From Dyadobacter fermentans (GTDB lineage: Bacteria > Bacteroidota > Bacteroidia > Cytophagales > Spirosomataceae): a DNA stretch of 64,000 nucleotides. This document shows, piece by piece, positions 25,693 through 35,514 of this stretch. The notes beneath the pieces are model-generated. The model searched no databases. It was given only the letters and a program-made list of their open reading frames with translations, and was not told the origin of the DNA. How positions within the stretch are numbered: the first letter of the stretch is position 1; each line of letters begins with the position of its first letter. Position numbers and translations under genes: made by a program. Location of the stretch: assembly GCF_019924045.1 (NCBI RefSeq), contig NZ_JAHXBN010000006.1, positions 1 through 64,000 of the forward strand, given 5' to 3'.

Positions 25693-27213
25693 CAAAGCAG
25701 CGAGCAAATCATCCAGATACTCCCGCGTATTGCTCAGCCTCGGCACCTTGTTCTGGCCGCCGAGCTTGTGCTGCTTGCCGAGCCAGGCGTAGAAGGTACC
25801 TGCGGGCGCAAAATGCACTTGCGGGCGTGTGAGGGCCATATCTTTGTATCGTTTGGCGTCATAATCGGAGTTGACTTCGCGTAATGCGGCGTCCAGCGCC
25901 TGCACAAATGCGTCGCGGTCTTCCGGTTCTTTGGTGAATTCGATGATCCATTCATGGCAGCCGCGCGAGCCATCGCCCATGTACACGGGTCCGGCGGTAT
26001 AGTTCGCAACCAGGGCGTCCGTCTGATGCGCGGCCACTTTAATGGCATGGTCGGCATTTTCCACGATCACTTCCTCACCAAATGCATTGATAAAATGCTT
26101 CGTTCGCCCGCTCACCTTCACGCGGAACGGGTAAGTAGAAGTAAATTTCACGGTGTCGCCGATCAGGTAGCGCCAGAGCCCGGCATTGGTCGAGATCACC
26201 ATGGCGTAGTTCTTCCCTACTTCCACTTCATCCAGCAACAATGCTTTGGGATGTTCCTTACCGAGTTCTTCAATGGGTATAAATTCATAAAAAATGCCAT
26301 AATCGAGCATTAGCAGCATTTCTCCTACCCTATTAATATCGTCCTGGATCGCGAAAAAGCCTTCCGATGCACTGTATGTTTCAAGGTACAGCACCTGGTC
26401 GGAAGGGAAATATTTAGTCATGAACAAATCGCGGTATGGTTCGAATGACACCGCTCCGTGCACGAAAACCTCAAAATCCGGCCAGATTTCAAGCATATTC
26501 TTCTTGCCAGTACGTTCGAGTATCTGGTCGAGGAGTACGATCGTCCAGGTAGGCACGCCGAGAATGCTGGTCACATTCTCCTGCGAGCATATCGACGCCA
26601 TCTTATCCAGCTTGCTTTCCCAGTGGTCCATCAACGCAACTTCCAGCGGCGGGGTGCGCATAAACTCCGCCCAGGAAGGCAGGTTTTGCATAATCACCGC
26701 CGACACGTCGCCGATCTGGGTATAATCGTCAAAAGGATTAGCATGCAAAGTGCCGCCGATGGAAAGGCCCTTTCCGTCGAAAACGCGGGTATCAGGCCGG
26801 TTGTTGATCAGCAGGGTCATCATGTCCTTTCCGCCTTCGTAATGGCATTCTTCCAACGCTTCCGGCGAAACGGGCAGGAACTTGCTCCTCGCGTTCGTCG
26901 TGCCCGACGATTTGGAAAACCATTCGATCTGCGATGGCCACAGTACATTGGGCTCGCCTTTCAGGACCCGCTCGATGTAGGGGTAAAGTTGCTCATATGC
27001 GGAAACGGGCACCTGCTCCTGAAATTCCTTGACCGATTTGATCTGACCGTAATTATAGCGGCTGCCCCATTCGGTGTAACGGGCGGTTTCGATCAATTCG
27101 AAAAATATACGCTGCTGGGTTTCAATGGGGTACTTCATAAACTGCTCGATCCGTTCGAAGCGCCGCTTCATAAACCAGACAGTCATATCATTTACCAGCT
27201 TCATAAAGGTCAA
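25660..27213 (-). CDS. GH3 auxin-responsive promoter family protein (acyl-adenylate/amide synthetase-like)
   Basis: This 517-residue protein belongs to the GH3 family of adenylating enzymes, which in plants join hormones such as indoleacetate to amino acids. Visible motifs are SSGTTNARSKFLPVS near residue 105 (ATP-binding), YSASEGFFAIQ near 282 and YLIGDTVKFTS near 347. In bacteria the substrates are unknown. The Gly-Ala-rich tail ending AAGAADHGR is written by the inverted-repeat element that overlaps the stop codon, so the original C-terminus may have been replaced. The terminator of the next minus-strand unit lies just upstream. Confidence 0.92.
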   Translation of the reverse strand: MTFMKLVNDMTVWFMKRRFERIEQFMKYPIETQQRIFFELIETARYTEWGSRYNYGQIKSVKEFQEQVPVSAYEQLYPYIERVLKGEPNVLWPSQIEWFSKSSGTTNARSKFLPVSPEALEECHYEGGKDMMTLLINNRPDTRVFDGKGLSIGGTLHANPFDDYTQIGDVSAVIMQNLPSWAEFMRTPPLEVALMDHWESKLDKMASICSQENVTSILGVPTWTIVLLDQILERTGKKNMLEIWPDFEVFVHGAVSFEPYRDLFMTKYFPSDQVLYLETYSASEGFFAIQDDINRVGEMLLMLDYGIFYEFIPIEELGKEHPKALLLDEVEVGKNYAMVISTNAGLWRYLIGDTVKFTSTYPFRVKVSGRTKHFINAFGEEVIVENADHAIKVAAHQTDALVANYTAGPVYMGDGSRGCHEWIIEFTKEPEDRDAFVQALDAALREVNSDYDAKRYKDMALTRPQVHFAPAGTFYAWLGKQHKLGGQNKVPRLSNTREYLDDLLAALSAAGAADHGR

Positions 27214-27253
27214 TTAGTTAGAAATACGCAAGTTTGTAAAAATAGCAATAAAA

Positions 27254-27292
27254 AATGGTGAGAGAACAGTTGCAAGCTGTTCTCTCACCATT
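27254..27292 (-). terminator. Rho-independent terminator after the S41 peptidase gene
   Basis: A perfect 16-bp inverted repeat (27254-27269 with 27277-27292) is followed on the minus strand by a T tract at 27253-27249. It ends the rocD-S41 unit. Confidence 0.9.
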
Positions 27293-27315
27293 CGGAAAAT
27301 TTTAGCGGCGCGCCG

Positions 27316-28707
27316 TTATCTGTCGAAGAACATATTGCTGCCGCCTGCCTTTTGGCTGATCGACGACGACAGTTCCGCATTTGCTTCCTCCGCCAGCACG
27401 CGTGCACTCCGGAGTTGGCGCGTCACGTGCGTACCTGTGATCTGGAAGAGCGCCTCGCCCAGCAAAGGGTCTCGGGGATCACCATACGGGTAAAGGATAT
27501 TACCCTCACTCACCTTCACATCAGGCTCAAAACCAACATGGTAGTCCGACTTTTTGTCCTTATTCAATGATTTGGACACAATCGGCTGTAATCCCACCTT
27601 AATACCATTCTTCTCGTCGCTGATCGTGACCGACCCTACATTCTTACCCACTGTTTTGCCTCCAACCAATGTTACCGTCATAAAAGGCTTCAACCCATTG
27701 ATCACCAACTCGCTCGCGGATGCGGTCCGCGACGACACCAGTATCACGAGGTGTTTCAGGTCGCTGCCTACATTCTGGCTTTTGGATACAAACTTGTCGT
27801 AGAAGTAGCTTTCACCGTATTTTTTGAGGCTCGTTTCGGTTACCTGCTTGTTGTATTCTTTGTAATAAAATACGTCGTTGGCCGTCACCTTGCCCATAAG
27901 GCTCGCCAGGTTGGTTGCAGAACTTACGTAACCTCCCGGGTTATAGCGCAGGTCGAGGACTAATGCATTGATACTGCTGTTTTTGAACTCCGAGAAAATC
28001 GCATCCAGTTTCTTGTCATACGCCTTGTTACTGGTTTGGTAAGGCTCTGGAATGAACTGGTGATAAACCACATAACCGATTTTGCTCGCTCCGATTGTAT
28101 AAACAGAATCGAAGAACACCGGATCTTCCTGCAATACGATGGGCGTCACTTCGCGCGTGGTCGTGGTTTCCTTCAATGCGCCGTCCTTAATGTCCGCCAG
28201 GGTATAAGTGGTCTTATCCTGGGTATTCAGCAGCTTCGAGTAGTTCGAGTCCGTCATTTTCTGGCCATTCACGCTGCTGAAAACATCGCCCCGCACAAAA
28301 CCGGCCTTGGCGGCGGGCGAATCCGGGATCACGTAAAGCACAATACCTACAACATTGCTGGTATTAGCAGGGAAATACACCAGTTTATACTCCATGCCGC
28401 TGGTTTTGGATTCGCCTCCCAAAGACGCTTCCAACTCCTTCGCACTTTCCTGCATCCATGAAAACCGGTCGCCGTCGGGGCGCGCCGTCGCATCATACTT
28501 ATAAAGGAGGGAGCTGAAAAAATCACTCGGCGTTTTGCTGTAATCGGGCGATGCCGTGATGTGGTCCGTCCAGTAATACCAATATTTCATGTTGGTATAT
28601 ATCCACTCGTTGGTCTCGGTATCATTCTTGGGATCGGCGTTTTTTTCCTTGCAAGAAAAAAGACAAACGGCTAGTAAAATGACAGGCAGGAGAAGTCTCA
28701 GTTTCAT
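27316..28707 (-). CDS. S41 family C-terminal processing peptidase, lipoprotein
   Basis: This 463-residue serine peptidase is exported as a lipoprotein: the signal peptide ends LLAVCLFSC at residues 11-19. A PDZ domain lies around residues 110-180 ([20 protein letters not shown]). The S41 domain has [12 protein letters not shown] near 247, and the catalytic serine in [11 protein letters not shown] near 327. The start overlaps the stop of the ornithine aminotransferase gene by 4 bp, so the two are co-transcribed although no functional link is obvious. The target protein is unknown. Confidence 0.92.
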   Translation of the reverse strand: MKLRLLLPVILLAVCLFSCKEKNADPKNDTETNEWIYTNMKYWYYWTDHITASPDYSKTPSDFFSSLLYKYDATARPDGDRFSWMQESAKELEASLGGESKTSGMEYKLVYFPANTSNVVGIVLYVIPDSPAAKAGFVRGDVFSSVNGQKMTDSNYSKLLNTQDKTTYTLADIKDGALKETTTTREVTPIVLQEDPVFFDSVYTIGASKIGYVVYHQFIPEPYQTSNKAYDKKLDAIFSEFKNSSINALVLDLRYNPGGYVSSATNLASLMGKVTANDVFYYKEYNKQVTETSLKKYGESYFYDKFVSKSQNVGSDLKHLVILVSSRTASASELVINGLKPFMTVTLVGGKTVGKNVGSVTISDEKNGIKVGLQPIVSKSLNKDKKSDYHVGFEPDVKVSEGNILYPYGDPRDPLLGEALFQITGTHVTRQLRSARVLAEEANAELSSSISQKAGGSNMFFDR

Positions 28708-29966
28708 AGATTTCCGTTCATTTCTAAAAATACCTCTTCAATAATGCGGCAAGCTGCATCCATCTGCGACTCATTGATCACCAATGGCGGTGCAAAACGA
28801 ATTTTGTTGCCGTGTGTAGGCTTGCACAACAGCCCTTTTTCCATCATTTTATAACAAAGGTCCATGGCCGTGCTGCTATCCTCGGAATCGTTGATCACGA
28901 TCGCATTCAGCAACCCTTTTCCTCTAACGCTTTCGATCAGAGAACATTGCTTTTGTAGCGCTAGCATTCTCCAGCGGAAGATCCGGCCCATTTGTTCGGC
29001 ATTTTCAGCCAGGTTTTCGTCCTGAACCACCTGTAATGCGGCTATCGTCACCGCGCATGCCAAAGGATTGCCGCCATAGGTAGAGCCGTGCTCACCAGGC
29101 GCGATCGTCAGCATGATCTCATCATCCGCAAATGCAGCCGAAACCGGCATTGTGCCGCCCGACAATGCTTTTCCGAGAACCAGGATATCAGGCTTCACCC
29201 CTTCCCAGTCGCACGCCAGACGTTTTCCTGTACGACCGATGCCGGTTTGCACTTCATCCGCGATGAAAAGGACATTGTATTTAGTACACAAATCGCGCAC
29301 GCCTTTCAGGTACCCTTCCTCAGGCACCACCACTCCGGCTTCGCCCTGGATGGGCTCCACCATGAAACCGGCGATGTTCGGATCACTTTTCAGCAAGTTT
29401 TCGAGTGCGGCAAGGTCATTATAGGGAATGATTTCGTAGCCGGGCAGGAACGGGCCGTAATCGTTGGTCGACGAAGGGTCTGTGGAAGAGGATATCGCCG
29501 CCAGCGTCCTGCCCCAGAAATTACCGGCCGCATACACTGTTTTCGCCTTACCCGGCTCGACACCTTTTACTTTATACGCCCATTTCCGGGTCAGTTTCAG
29601 TGCAGTTTCGCCGCCTTCCACGCCCGAATTCATCATCAGGACTTTATCATACCCGAAATAATCGCAAAGAAATTTCTCGCATTCGCCGAGGCGGTCGTTG
29701 TAAAAAGCACGGGACGTGAGCGTCAGCTTTTGTGCCTGTTGGACCATCGCATCCACGATCTTCGGATGGCAATGCCCCTGGCTCACCGCGCTGTATGCCG
29801 AGAGAAAATCGAAATACTGCTTTCCTTCCACATCCCACAAAAAAACTCCTTCGCCCCGCTGGATCACTACCGGCATGGGCTTGTAGTTGTGCGCGCCGTA
29901 GCGGTATTCCAGGTCGATGGCATGCTGGGAAGGTGATATATCGGTTGTGTCTGTATAGTTTGGCAT
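28704..29966 (-). CDS. rocD: Ornithine-oxo-acid aminotransferase
   Basis: This 420-residue PLP enzyme converts ornithine and 2-oxoglutarate to glutamate semialdehyde and glutamate. The opening part has [14 protein letters not shown] and [20 protein letters not shown], both diagnostic for ornithine aminotransferase. The PLP lysine is near residue 265 in [14 protein letters not shown], with [12 protein letters not shown] before it near 236. It is first in a two-gene unit with the S41 peptidase. An arginine decarboxylase gene lies 6 kb away. Confidence 0.95.
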   Translation of the reverse strand: MPNYTDTTDISPSQHAIDLEYRYGAHNYKPMPVVIQRGEGVFLWDVEGKQYFDFLSAYSAVSQGHCHPKIVDAMVQQAQKLTLTSRAFYNDRLGECEKFLCDYFGYDKVLMMNSGVEGGETALKLTRKWAYKVKGVEPGKAKTVYAAGNFWGRTLAAISSSTDPSSTNDYGPFLPGYEIIPYNDLAALENLLKSDPNIAGFMVEPIQGEAGVVVPEEGYLKGVRDLCTKYNVLFIADEVQTGIGRTGKRLACDWEGVKPDILVLGKALSGGTMPVSAAFADDEIMLTIAPGEHGSTYGGNPLACAVTIAALQVVQDENLAENAEQMGRIFRWRMLALQKQCSLIESVRGKGLLNAIVINDSEDSSTAMDLCYKMMEKGLLCKPTHGNKIRFAPPLVINESQMDAACRIIEEVFLEMNGNL

Positions 29967-30105
29967 TGTAATTCAGGAAGTTAATAAGTTGGCATTGAAA
30001 TATGTAAAAGTACAAAAAGCGTCTTAATATCCTGGTAGTTGGATCCGCGATAATAACAAGACGAACAATAGCAGCCCATTCCTAGCATCTTCCACTTCCA
30101 ACCCT

Positions 30106-30113
30106 TAATTTTG
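30106..30113 (+). promoter_or_regulatory. -7 box (TAATTTTG) before the TPP riboswitch
   Basis: TAATTTTG fits TAnnTTTG exactly and ends 12 bases before the riboswitch core, so transcription would begin right at the aptamer. Confidence 0.6.
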
Positions 30114-30117
30114 CAGC

Positions 30118-30205
30118 ATAATCTCAAGGGGTGCCCCACCGAACGGGCTGAGATCATACCCATTTAACCTGATCCGGGTAATGCCGGCGTAGGGAGAGAA
30201 AGCCG
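30118..30205 (+). ncRNA. TPP riboswitch (THI element)
   Basis: The conserved parts of the thiamin pyrophosphate aptamer are all present in order: AAGGGGTGCC near 30126, GGGCTGAGAT at 30146-30155, AACCTGATCCGGGTAATGCC near 30167 and GCGTAGGGA near 30188. It lies 75 bases before the TonB receptor start. In Bacteroidota it should shut off expression when thiamin pyrophosphate is plentiful. The end of the element is approximate. Confidence 0.95.
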
Positions 30206-30280
30206 GATCGGCTGTTTTCTGTTAACATTTTATCGAACTTTCTGATAGGTGGCCCCTGCCTGTTGTAATTATTGATCGCA

Positions 30281-32728
30281 ATGCGAAAAATTACTACCTA
30301 TCTGCTGGCACTCGTGCTCAGCACTACCTCACTCCTCACTTTTGCACAAAAAAGCGTTTCCGGCCGTGTGACCGATGCCGAAGACGGCAAACCGCTCCCC
30401 GGTGCAACTATCAAAGCCGGCGAAATCCGCGGTACGAGCACCGACAAGGATGGCCATTTCACATTGAAAAACATCTCCGAAAATATCGATGCCCTCGACA
30501 TTTCCTACATCGGCTACCAAACTTCGAAAGTCGCCATTGGCGCTGCGAATCAACTGGAAATCAAGCTCAACAAAAGTACTTACCAGGCTGATGAAGTGAT
30601 CATCAACGCCACCCGTGTGAACGACAAAACGGGGATGGCGTACACCAATGTGACTGCCGCGCAGATTGACAAACAGAACATGGGTCAGGACCTGCCGGTG
30701 CTCCTCAACTTCTCGCCTTCCCTCGTGAGCACGAGCGACGCGGGCGGCGGCGTGGGTTACACGGGTATACGCATACGAGGCTCCGACGCAACGCGCATCA
30801 ATGTCACCGTGAATGGCATTCCTTATAATGATGCTGAAAGCCAGGGAGTTTTCTGGGTAAATATGCCCGATTTTGCTTCGTCGGTGAGCAGCATACAGAT
30901 CCAGCGTGGCGTAGGAACTTCCACCAACGGCGCCGGCGCATTCGGCGCTTCGGTGAATATCAACACCAATGCATTCCGTGAGACGGCGTATGCGGAGCTG
31001 AACAACTCTTACGGCTCGTTCAACACTTTCAAGAACACATTGAAAGTAGGCTCAGGTCTGATTAAGGATAAGTTTACATTCGATGCGCGGCTGTCGCGCG
31101 TTTCTTCGGATGGCTTTGTGGACCGCGCTTCTTCGGAGTTGCATTCCTATTACCTCTCAGGCGGATATTTTGGCAAGAAGAGCTTTGTACGGGTGAATGT
31201 ATTTTCGGGAAAAGAGCGCACTTACCAGTCGTGGAACGGTGTGCCGGAGGCCAAATTGCGCGGCGATCGCGAGGGCATTCTGGCTTATATCGACAGAAAT
31301 TATTTAGGAGAAAAAGACGCGCAAAACCTGCTCAATTCAGATAATCGGACTTATAATTCCTATACTTATAAAAACGAGGTGGATAACTATCGCCAGGACC
31401 ATTACCAGATTGTTTCCTCCCATAACCTGAGTAATAAACTGACGTTCAACCTCAATGCATTCCTCGTCCGGGGACTGGGTTACTATGAGCAATATCGTTC
31501 CGGTGATGATTACGCCAAATACAATCTTCCCAATGTAATCGTAGGAAAGGACACGCTCAGCAGCACCGATTTCATCCGTCGCCGCTGGCTGGATAACTAC
31601 TTTTACGGAAGTACCTTCTCCTTCGATTATAACAGTTTCAAAAAACTGACAGCGAGTTTCGGTGGTGGCTGGAATCAGTACGACGGCGACCACTATGGCC
31701 AGATTATCTGGGCACGCAATGCCGGAAACATCGAGAACGAGCATCAATACTATTTCAGCACGGGTAAAAAGAAAGATTTCAACCTGTATGGCAAGGTTTA
31801 TTATGCATTCACGGATCGGCTGACTGCTTTTGCGGATTTGCAGTACCGTCGCGTAAGCCATGCCATTCACGGAACAGATAATGACCTGGTTCAACTAGCA
31901 TTTGATCAGTCGTATTCATTCTTTAATCCAAAGGCTGGTCTTACTTACCAATTGGCGGAGCAAAGCTCTGTTTACGCCTCATACAGCATCGGTAACCGCG
32001 AGCCAAACCGCGACGATTTCACCTCCTCAACTGCTAATCTTTTCCCCAAAAGCGAGCGTTTGCAGAACGTAGAAGCCGGTTTCCGTACGCAGCAGGGCAA
32101 ATGGGCATTTGCGGCGAATTACTATCTGATGAGTTATAAAAACCAGCTCGTGCTTACCGGCCAGATCAACGATGTGGGCGGCTCGGTGCGCGTAAACGTG
32201 CCGAAAAGCTACCGCACCGGTATCGAATTGGAAGGCGCTGTGGTTTTCAACAGCCATTTGAAATGGAATGCGAATGCGACTTTCAGCCAGAATAAAATCA
32301 AAAACTTTACGGAATACATTGTTGATTATGATAATGGAGGTTATAAAACCGTCGATCACGGCAAATCGGATATTTCATTCTCTCCGAATGTGATCGTCGG
32401 AAGCCAGTTCACTTACTCGCTCCGTAAAAACCTGGAACTGGCATTGCTGACCAAGTATGTGGGCAAGCAATACCTGGACAACACCTCAACCGAAACGCGC
32501 AAGCTGGACGCTTATCTCACCAACGACATTCGTTTGTCATGGACAATCAAACCATCTTGGGCCAATGAAATCGCATTCAATTTGCTGGTCAATAATATCC
32601 TGGACGAGAAGTATGAATCCAATGGTTATACCTACGGTTATATTGCCGGCGGCGCGCTCACGCAGGAGAATTTCTACTTCCCGCAAGCGGGGCGAAATTT
32701 CCTGATCGGGGTGAATTTCAGGTTTTGA
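30281..32728 (+). CDS. TonB-dependent receptor, probable thiamin-related uptake
   Basis: This about 815-residue outer-membrane receptor has a signal peptide (MRKITTYLLALVLSTTSLL, ending FAQ), a carboxypeptidase-like regulatory domain (residues 25-100, with PLPGATIKAGEIRGT), a plug domain with GYTGIRIRGSDATRINVTVN near 165, and a 22-strand barrel ending with Phe. The ATG at 30281 is chosen over an in-frame TTG at 30272. The TPP riboswitch in its leader strongly suggests that it imports thiamin or a precursor, as predicted for the THI-controlled receptor (omr1) of Bacteroidota. A strong terminator follows, so it is a single-gene unit. Confidence 0.93.
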   Translation: MRKITTYLLALVLSTTSLLTFAQKSVSGRVTDAEDGKPLPGATIKAGEIRGTSTDKDGHFTLKNISENIDALDISYIGYQTSKVAIGAANQLEIKLNKSTYQADEVIINATRVNDKTGMAYTNVTAAQIDKQNMGQDLPVLLNFSPSLVSTSDAGGGVGYTGIRIRGSDATRINVTVNGIPYNDAESQGVFWVNMPDFASSVSSIQIQRGVGTSTNGAGAFGASVNINTNAFRETAYAELNNSYGSFNTFKNTLKVGSGLIKDKFTFDARLSRVSSDGFVDRASSELHSYYLSGGYFGKKSFVRVNVFSGKERTYQSWNGVPEAKLRGDREGILAYIDRNYLGEKDAQNLLNSDNRTYNSYTYKNEVDNYRQDHYQIVSSHNLSNKLTFNLNAFLVRGLGYYEQYRSGDDYAKYNLPNVIVGKDTLSSTDFIRRRWLDNYFYGSTFSFDYNSFKKLTASFGGGWNQYDGDHYGQIIWARNAGNIENEHQYYFSTGKKKDFNLYGKVYYAFTDRLTAFADLQYRRVSHAIHGTDNDLVQLAFDQSYSFFNPKAGLTYQLAEQSSVYASYSIGNREPNRDDFTSSTANLFPKSERLQNVEAGFRTQQGKWAFAANYYLMSYKNQLVLTGQINDVGGSVRVNVPKSYRTGIELEGAVVFNSHLKWNANATFSQNKIKNFTEYIVDYDNGGYKTVDHGKSDISFSPNVIVGSQFTYSLRKNLELALLTKYVGKQYLDNTSTETRKLDAYLTNDIRLSWTIKPSWANEIAFNLLVNNILDEKYESNGYTYGYIAGGALTQENFYFPQAGRNFLIGVNFRF

Positions 32729-32751
32729 GCAAACCGATTTATCACTTTTCT

Positions 32752-32787
32752 AACGGTTCCGGCAGCACTTGCCGGAACCGTTTTTTA
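32752..32787 (+). terminator. Rho-independent terminator after the TonB receptor
   Basis: AACGGTTCCGGCA (32752-32764) pairs perfectly with 32770-32782 around a 5-base loop, followed by TTTTTT. Confidence 0.93.
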
Positions 32788-32832
32788 TTTCTTACTTGGC
32801 ACCTTTATTAAACTATTCACATACTAGCAGCT

Positions 32833-33510
32833 ATGAAGCCCTTCGACACCCAAAATGTAATTGGAATCGGCACTGGCATCTACACCTTGCCCGACATTGC
32901 GAGTATTTTGCATCTTCCTGCTTCGAAGGTTCGAAGGTGGATGCGTGAGTATTGGCAATTACGCTTTAGTTCAGCAGACCAATCAGAGTTTTCTTATGGG
33001 ACGGGCAAAGAGCTTGTTACCAACTTCCTCACATTAATTGAATTCTTTACCTTCTACCAGCTTCGGCAGGAGGGAGTTAGTGCGCAGAAAATCGTGAAAG
33101 CGCATATCGCTTTAGCAAAAACTTTTGGCACTAAACATCCATTCGCCAAATCCAGTATTCTGACTGATGGCGAACAGGTTCTGTTCAATGGTGACGCAGG
33201 AGAAATTATTCAGGCTGACGAAACGCTCCAATTCAAAATCAGAGAAGCAATTGAACCATTTTGCAAAAAGGTAGATTTCAATGAAGATCATATCGTGAAA
33301 TGCTTTTATCCCATGGGTAAAGATCACAGCATTGTTGTTGACCCTAAACGCCAGTTTGGCCAACCGGTGATTGGGGATACCAACGTACTGGCCGAAACTG
33401 TCTACAATCTGCACCGTGGAGGAGAGTCGGTAGAAATGCTCTCTGGCCTATATGACCTTACAGAGGATCAGGTAAATGATGCTATCAATTATTATCACAG
33501 GGCGGCATGA
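32833..33510 (+). CDS. DUF433 antitoxin with N-terminal helix-turn-helix (VapB45-like)
   Basis: This 225-residue protein has a MerR-like helix-turn-helix at residues 16-41 (YTLPDIASILHLPASKVRRW) and a C-terminal DUF433 domain near 165-222 with GQPVIGDTNVLAETVYNL and DLTEDQVNDAINYY. DUF433 proteins are the antitoxins of PIN-like toxins. Its last 4 bases overlap the start of the PIN-like gene. The pair is more AT-rich than its neighbours and sits between unrelated housekeeping genes, which suggests transfer. The helix-turn-helix should bind its own promoter. Confidence 0.87.
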   Translation: MKPFDTQNVIGIGTGIYTLPDIASILHLPASKVRRWMREYWQLRFSSADQSEFSYGTGKELVTNFLTLIEFFTFYQLRQEGVSAQKIVKAHIALAKTFGTKHPFAKSSILTDGEQVLFNGDAGEIIQADETLQFKIREAIEPFCKKVDFNEDHIVKCFYPMGKDHSIVVDPKRQFGQPVIGDTNVLAETVYNLHRGGESVEMLSGLYDLTEDQVNDAINYYHRAA

Positions 33511-33908
33511 CAAAAATCTACCTCGATGAGAATCTGTCGCCCAACATTGCAGAAGGTCTAAATATACTTGAAGCCCCCAATCGCGAGGGATTTGAAGTTC
33601 TATCTATCAGGTCCGTATTTGGGAGAGGCACTCCAGATGAAGAATGGATTCCCAAAGTCGGACAGGAAAATGCAGTTGTCATTACTCAAGACATTAACAT
33701 TCACAAAAACCACTGCCAGAGGTCGCTCTACCGCCAGTATAATGTCGGCGTTTTCTTCCTAAGTCCGCCTTCCAAAACGGGTTATCAATATTGGGAGATG
33801 GTCGAACAGATCATCAAACGTTGGCGTGACATCAAAAAGCATTGCAAAAGCCAACGACCGTTTGCCTTCCGATGCACCTCTCGAAGTACTGACTTTGAGC
33901 GACTATAA
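33507..33908 (+). CDS. DUF5615/VapC45-type PIN-like toxin
   Basis: This 133-residue protein begins MTKIYLDENLSPNIAEGL, the DEN(L) opening of PIN-like DUF5615/VapC45 toxins. It has EEWIPKVGQENAVVITQD, with the Asp expected in the active site, at about residues 50-67. It is thought to be a ribonuclease held in check by the DUF433 partner just upstream (4-bp ATGA overlap). The last 20 residues are Arg/Ser-rich and do not look conserved. The type of RNA cut is unknown. Confidence 0.85.
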   Translation: MTKIYLDENLSPNIAEGLNILEAPNREGFEVLSIRSVFGRGTPDEEWIPKVGQENAVVITQDINIHKNHCQRSLYRQYNVGVFFLSPPSKTGYQYWEMVEQIIKRWRDIKKHCKSQRPFAFRCTSRSTDFERL

Positions 33909-33944
33909 ATCGCCATCGGCTCTTTTCCATAACCACTTTCTCCC

Positions 33945-33952
33945 TACCTTTG
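33945..33952 (+). promoter_or_regulatory. -7 box (TACCTTTG) directly before hemE; implies a leaderless message
   Basis: TACCTTTG ends 4 bases before the hemE ATG at 33957. Since transcription usually starts 5-8 bases after this element, the message would begin at or near the ATG. Confidence 0.5.
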
Positions 33953-33956
33953 CCGC

Positions 33957-34985
33957 ATGAATCTGAAAAATGACCTTTTGCTTCGGGCGGCGCGGGGGGA
34001 GAAAACCGAACGCACGCCTGTTTGGATGATGCGCCAGGCCGGACGCATCCTTGCAGAATACCGGGCCGTTCGCGAGAAAGCCGGAAGTTTTATCAATTTG
34101 GCCACTACACCTGAAATGGCAGCAGAAGTGACCCTGCAACCTGTCGACTTGCTGGGCGTGGATGCTGCCATTATATTTTCCGACATCCTGGTAATCCCCG
34201 AAGCAATGGGGCTGCCTTACGAAATGGTGGAACAACGTGGGCCGGTGTTTCCAAGCACAGTACATTCATTGGCCGACCTGCAAAAACTGCACATCGCCGA
34301 GCCGGAAACGGACCTCAAATATGTGCTGGACGCCATTAAAATCACGAAAGAAGGTCTCGCAGGCCGCGTTCCGCTGATTGGTTTTGCCGGCGCGCCTTTC
34401 ACGATCTTCTGTTACATGACGGAAGGTAAAGGCTCCAAAACCTTCTCGGTTGCGAAAAAGCACTTGTATGCCGATCCCGAGTTTTCACATACATTATTAC
34501 AACAAATTACGGACAGCACGATCGCTTATCTGAAAGCGCAGATCGCGGCAGGTGCCGATATTGTACAACTTTTCGACTCCTGGGCCGGTATTTTGTCGCC
34601 TGAGCAATACCGCGTGTTCTCTCTGCCTTATATCAAGCAGATTTGCGATGCGATCACCGAAGTACCGGTGACTGTTTTTGCCAAAGGTGCATTCTTCGCC
34701 AGAAAGGAAATCGGGGAACTGAGCTGCTCGGTAGTGGGGCTTGACTGGAATATGGACATCACAGAGTCGCGCGAGCTGATCCCGAACAAGACACTACAAG
34801 GAAATTTGGACCCATGCGTGCTGTATTCCTCTTTCGACCAGATCAGGGCGGAAGTGAAGAAAATGGTGGACCAGTTTGGCACACAACGGTACATTGCCAA
34901 CCTGGGCCACGGCGTTTATCCCGACACCGATCCTGATAAAGTAAGGTGCTTCATCGAGGCGGTCAAAGAGTATTCTTCCCTTTAA
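33957..34985 (+). CDS. hemE: Uroporphyrinogen decarboxylase
   Basis: HemE removes four carboxyl groups from uroporphyrinogen III to give coproporphyrinogen III in heme synthesis. The 342-residue length is normal. The signature [18 protein letters not shown] is at residues 21-38, with the conserved Asp in [13 protein letters not shown] near 76 and [13 protein letters not shown] near 141. The gene follows the toxin-antitoxin pair and has its own -7 box. The next gene starts 2 bases after its stop, so they form a two-gene unit. No other heme genes are close. Confidence 0.97.
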   Translation: MNLKNDLLLRAARGEKTERTPVWMMRQAGRILAEYRAVREKAGSFINLATTPEMAAEVTLQPVDLLGVDAAIIFSDILVIPEAMGLPYEMVEQRGPVFPSTVHSLADLQKLHIAEPETDLKYVLDAIKITKEGLAGRVPLIGFAGAPFTIFCYMTEGKGSKTFSVAKKHLYADPEFSHTLLQQITDSTIAYLKAQIAAGADIVQLFDSWAGILSPEQYRVFSLPYIKQICDAITEVPVTVFAKGAFFARKEIGELSCSVVGLDWNMDITESRELIPNKTLQGNLDPCVLYSSFDQIRAEVKKMVDQFGTQRYIANLGHGVYPDTDPDKVRCFIEAVKEYSSL

Positions 34986-34987
34986 AT

Positions 34988-35512
34988 ATGGCTTTGCATC
35001 AAAATAAATGCGTATTCCTCGACCGTGACGGAGTACTGAACGAGGATTGCCCGGATTATTTGTATAAACTGGAAGATCTCGTGATACCGGAAGGTGTTGC
35101 AGAAGCGCTCAAAATGCTGAAAGAGGCTGGTTATCTGCTCATTGTGATTACCAACCAGGCAGGGATTGCCAAAGGTCTTTACACGGCGGATAATGTGTAT
35201 GCCATTCACGAGGCCATGCAACAAGTGTCTGATAATGCATTGGACGACCTGTATTTCTCGCCTTACCACCCGTCGTATTCCGGCAATTCATTGTCGCGGA
35301 AGCCGGGTTCGTTGCTGATCGAGAAGGCCATAGCCAAATACGATATCGATCCGGCACAATCGTGGATGATTGGCGACCGGGACCGTGATATGGAAGCAGG
35401 AAAAAATGTGGGTTTGAAAACGGTTCACATCATCCCGAATGCAGAAGAATCGACGGGTGATTATGCCGCTGTGAATTTGCTGGAAGCAGCCAGGCTGATA
35501 TTACAGCAGTAA
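34988..35512 (+). CDS. HAD-IIIA phosphatase, GmhB-like (D,D-heptose 1,7-bisphosphate phosphatase family)
   Basis: This 174-residue phosphatase has the HAD catalytic motif FLDRDGVLNEDCPDY at residues 9-23, VITNQAGIAKG near 56 and WMIGDRDRDMEAGKN near 124. It is of the GmhB/histidinol-phosphatase type that removes the C7 phosphate in heptose synthesis for lipopolysaccharide. GmhB proteins normally have a zinc loop with cysteines; this copy has none visible there, so the substrate may differ. The ATG at 34988, 2 bases after the hemE stop, is a better start than the in-frame ATG inside hemE. Confidence 0.85.
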   Translation: MALHQNKCVFLDRDGVLNEDCPDYLYKLEDLVIPEGVAEALKMLKEAGYLLIVITNQAGIAKGLYTADNVYAIHEAMQQVSDNALDDLYFSPYHPSYSGNSLSRKPGSLLIEKAIAKYDIDPAQSWMIGDRDRDMEAGKNVGLKTVHIIPNAEESTGDYAAVNLLEAARLILQQ

Positions 35513-35514
35513 AA

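Noticed and set aside
26458..27261. Plus-strand frame of 267 codons
   Set aside because: Antisense to the GH3-family gene; rich in Arg, His and Phe as expected of a shadow frame.
29088..29936. Plus-strand frame of 282 codons
   Set aside because: Antisense to ornithine aminotransferase, which has all family motifs.
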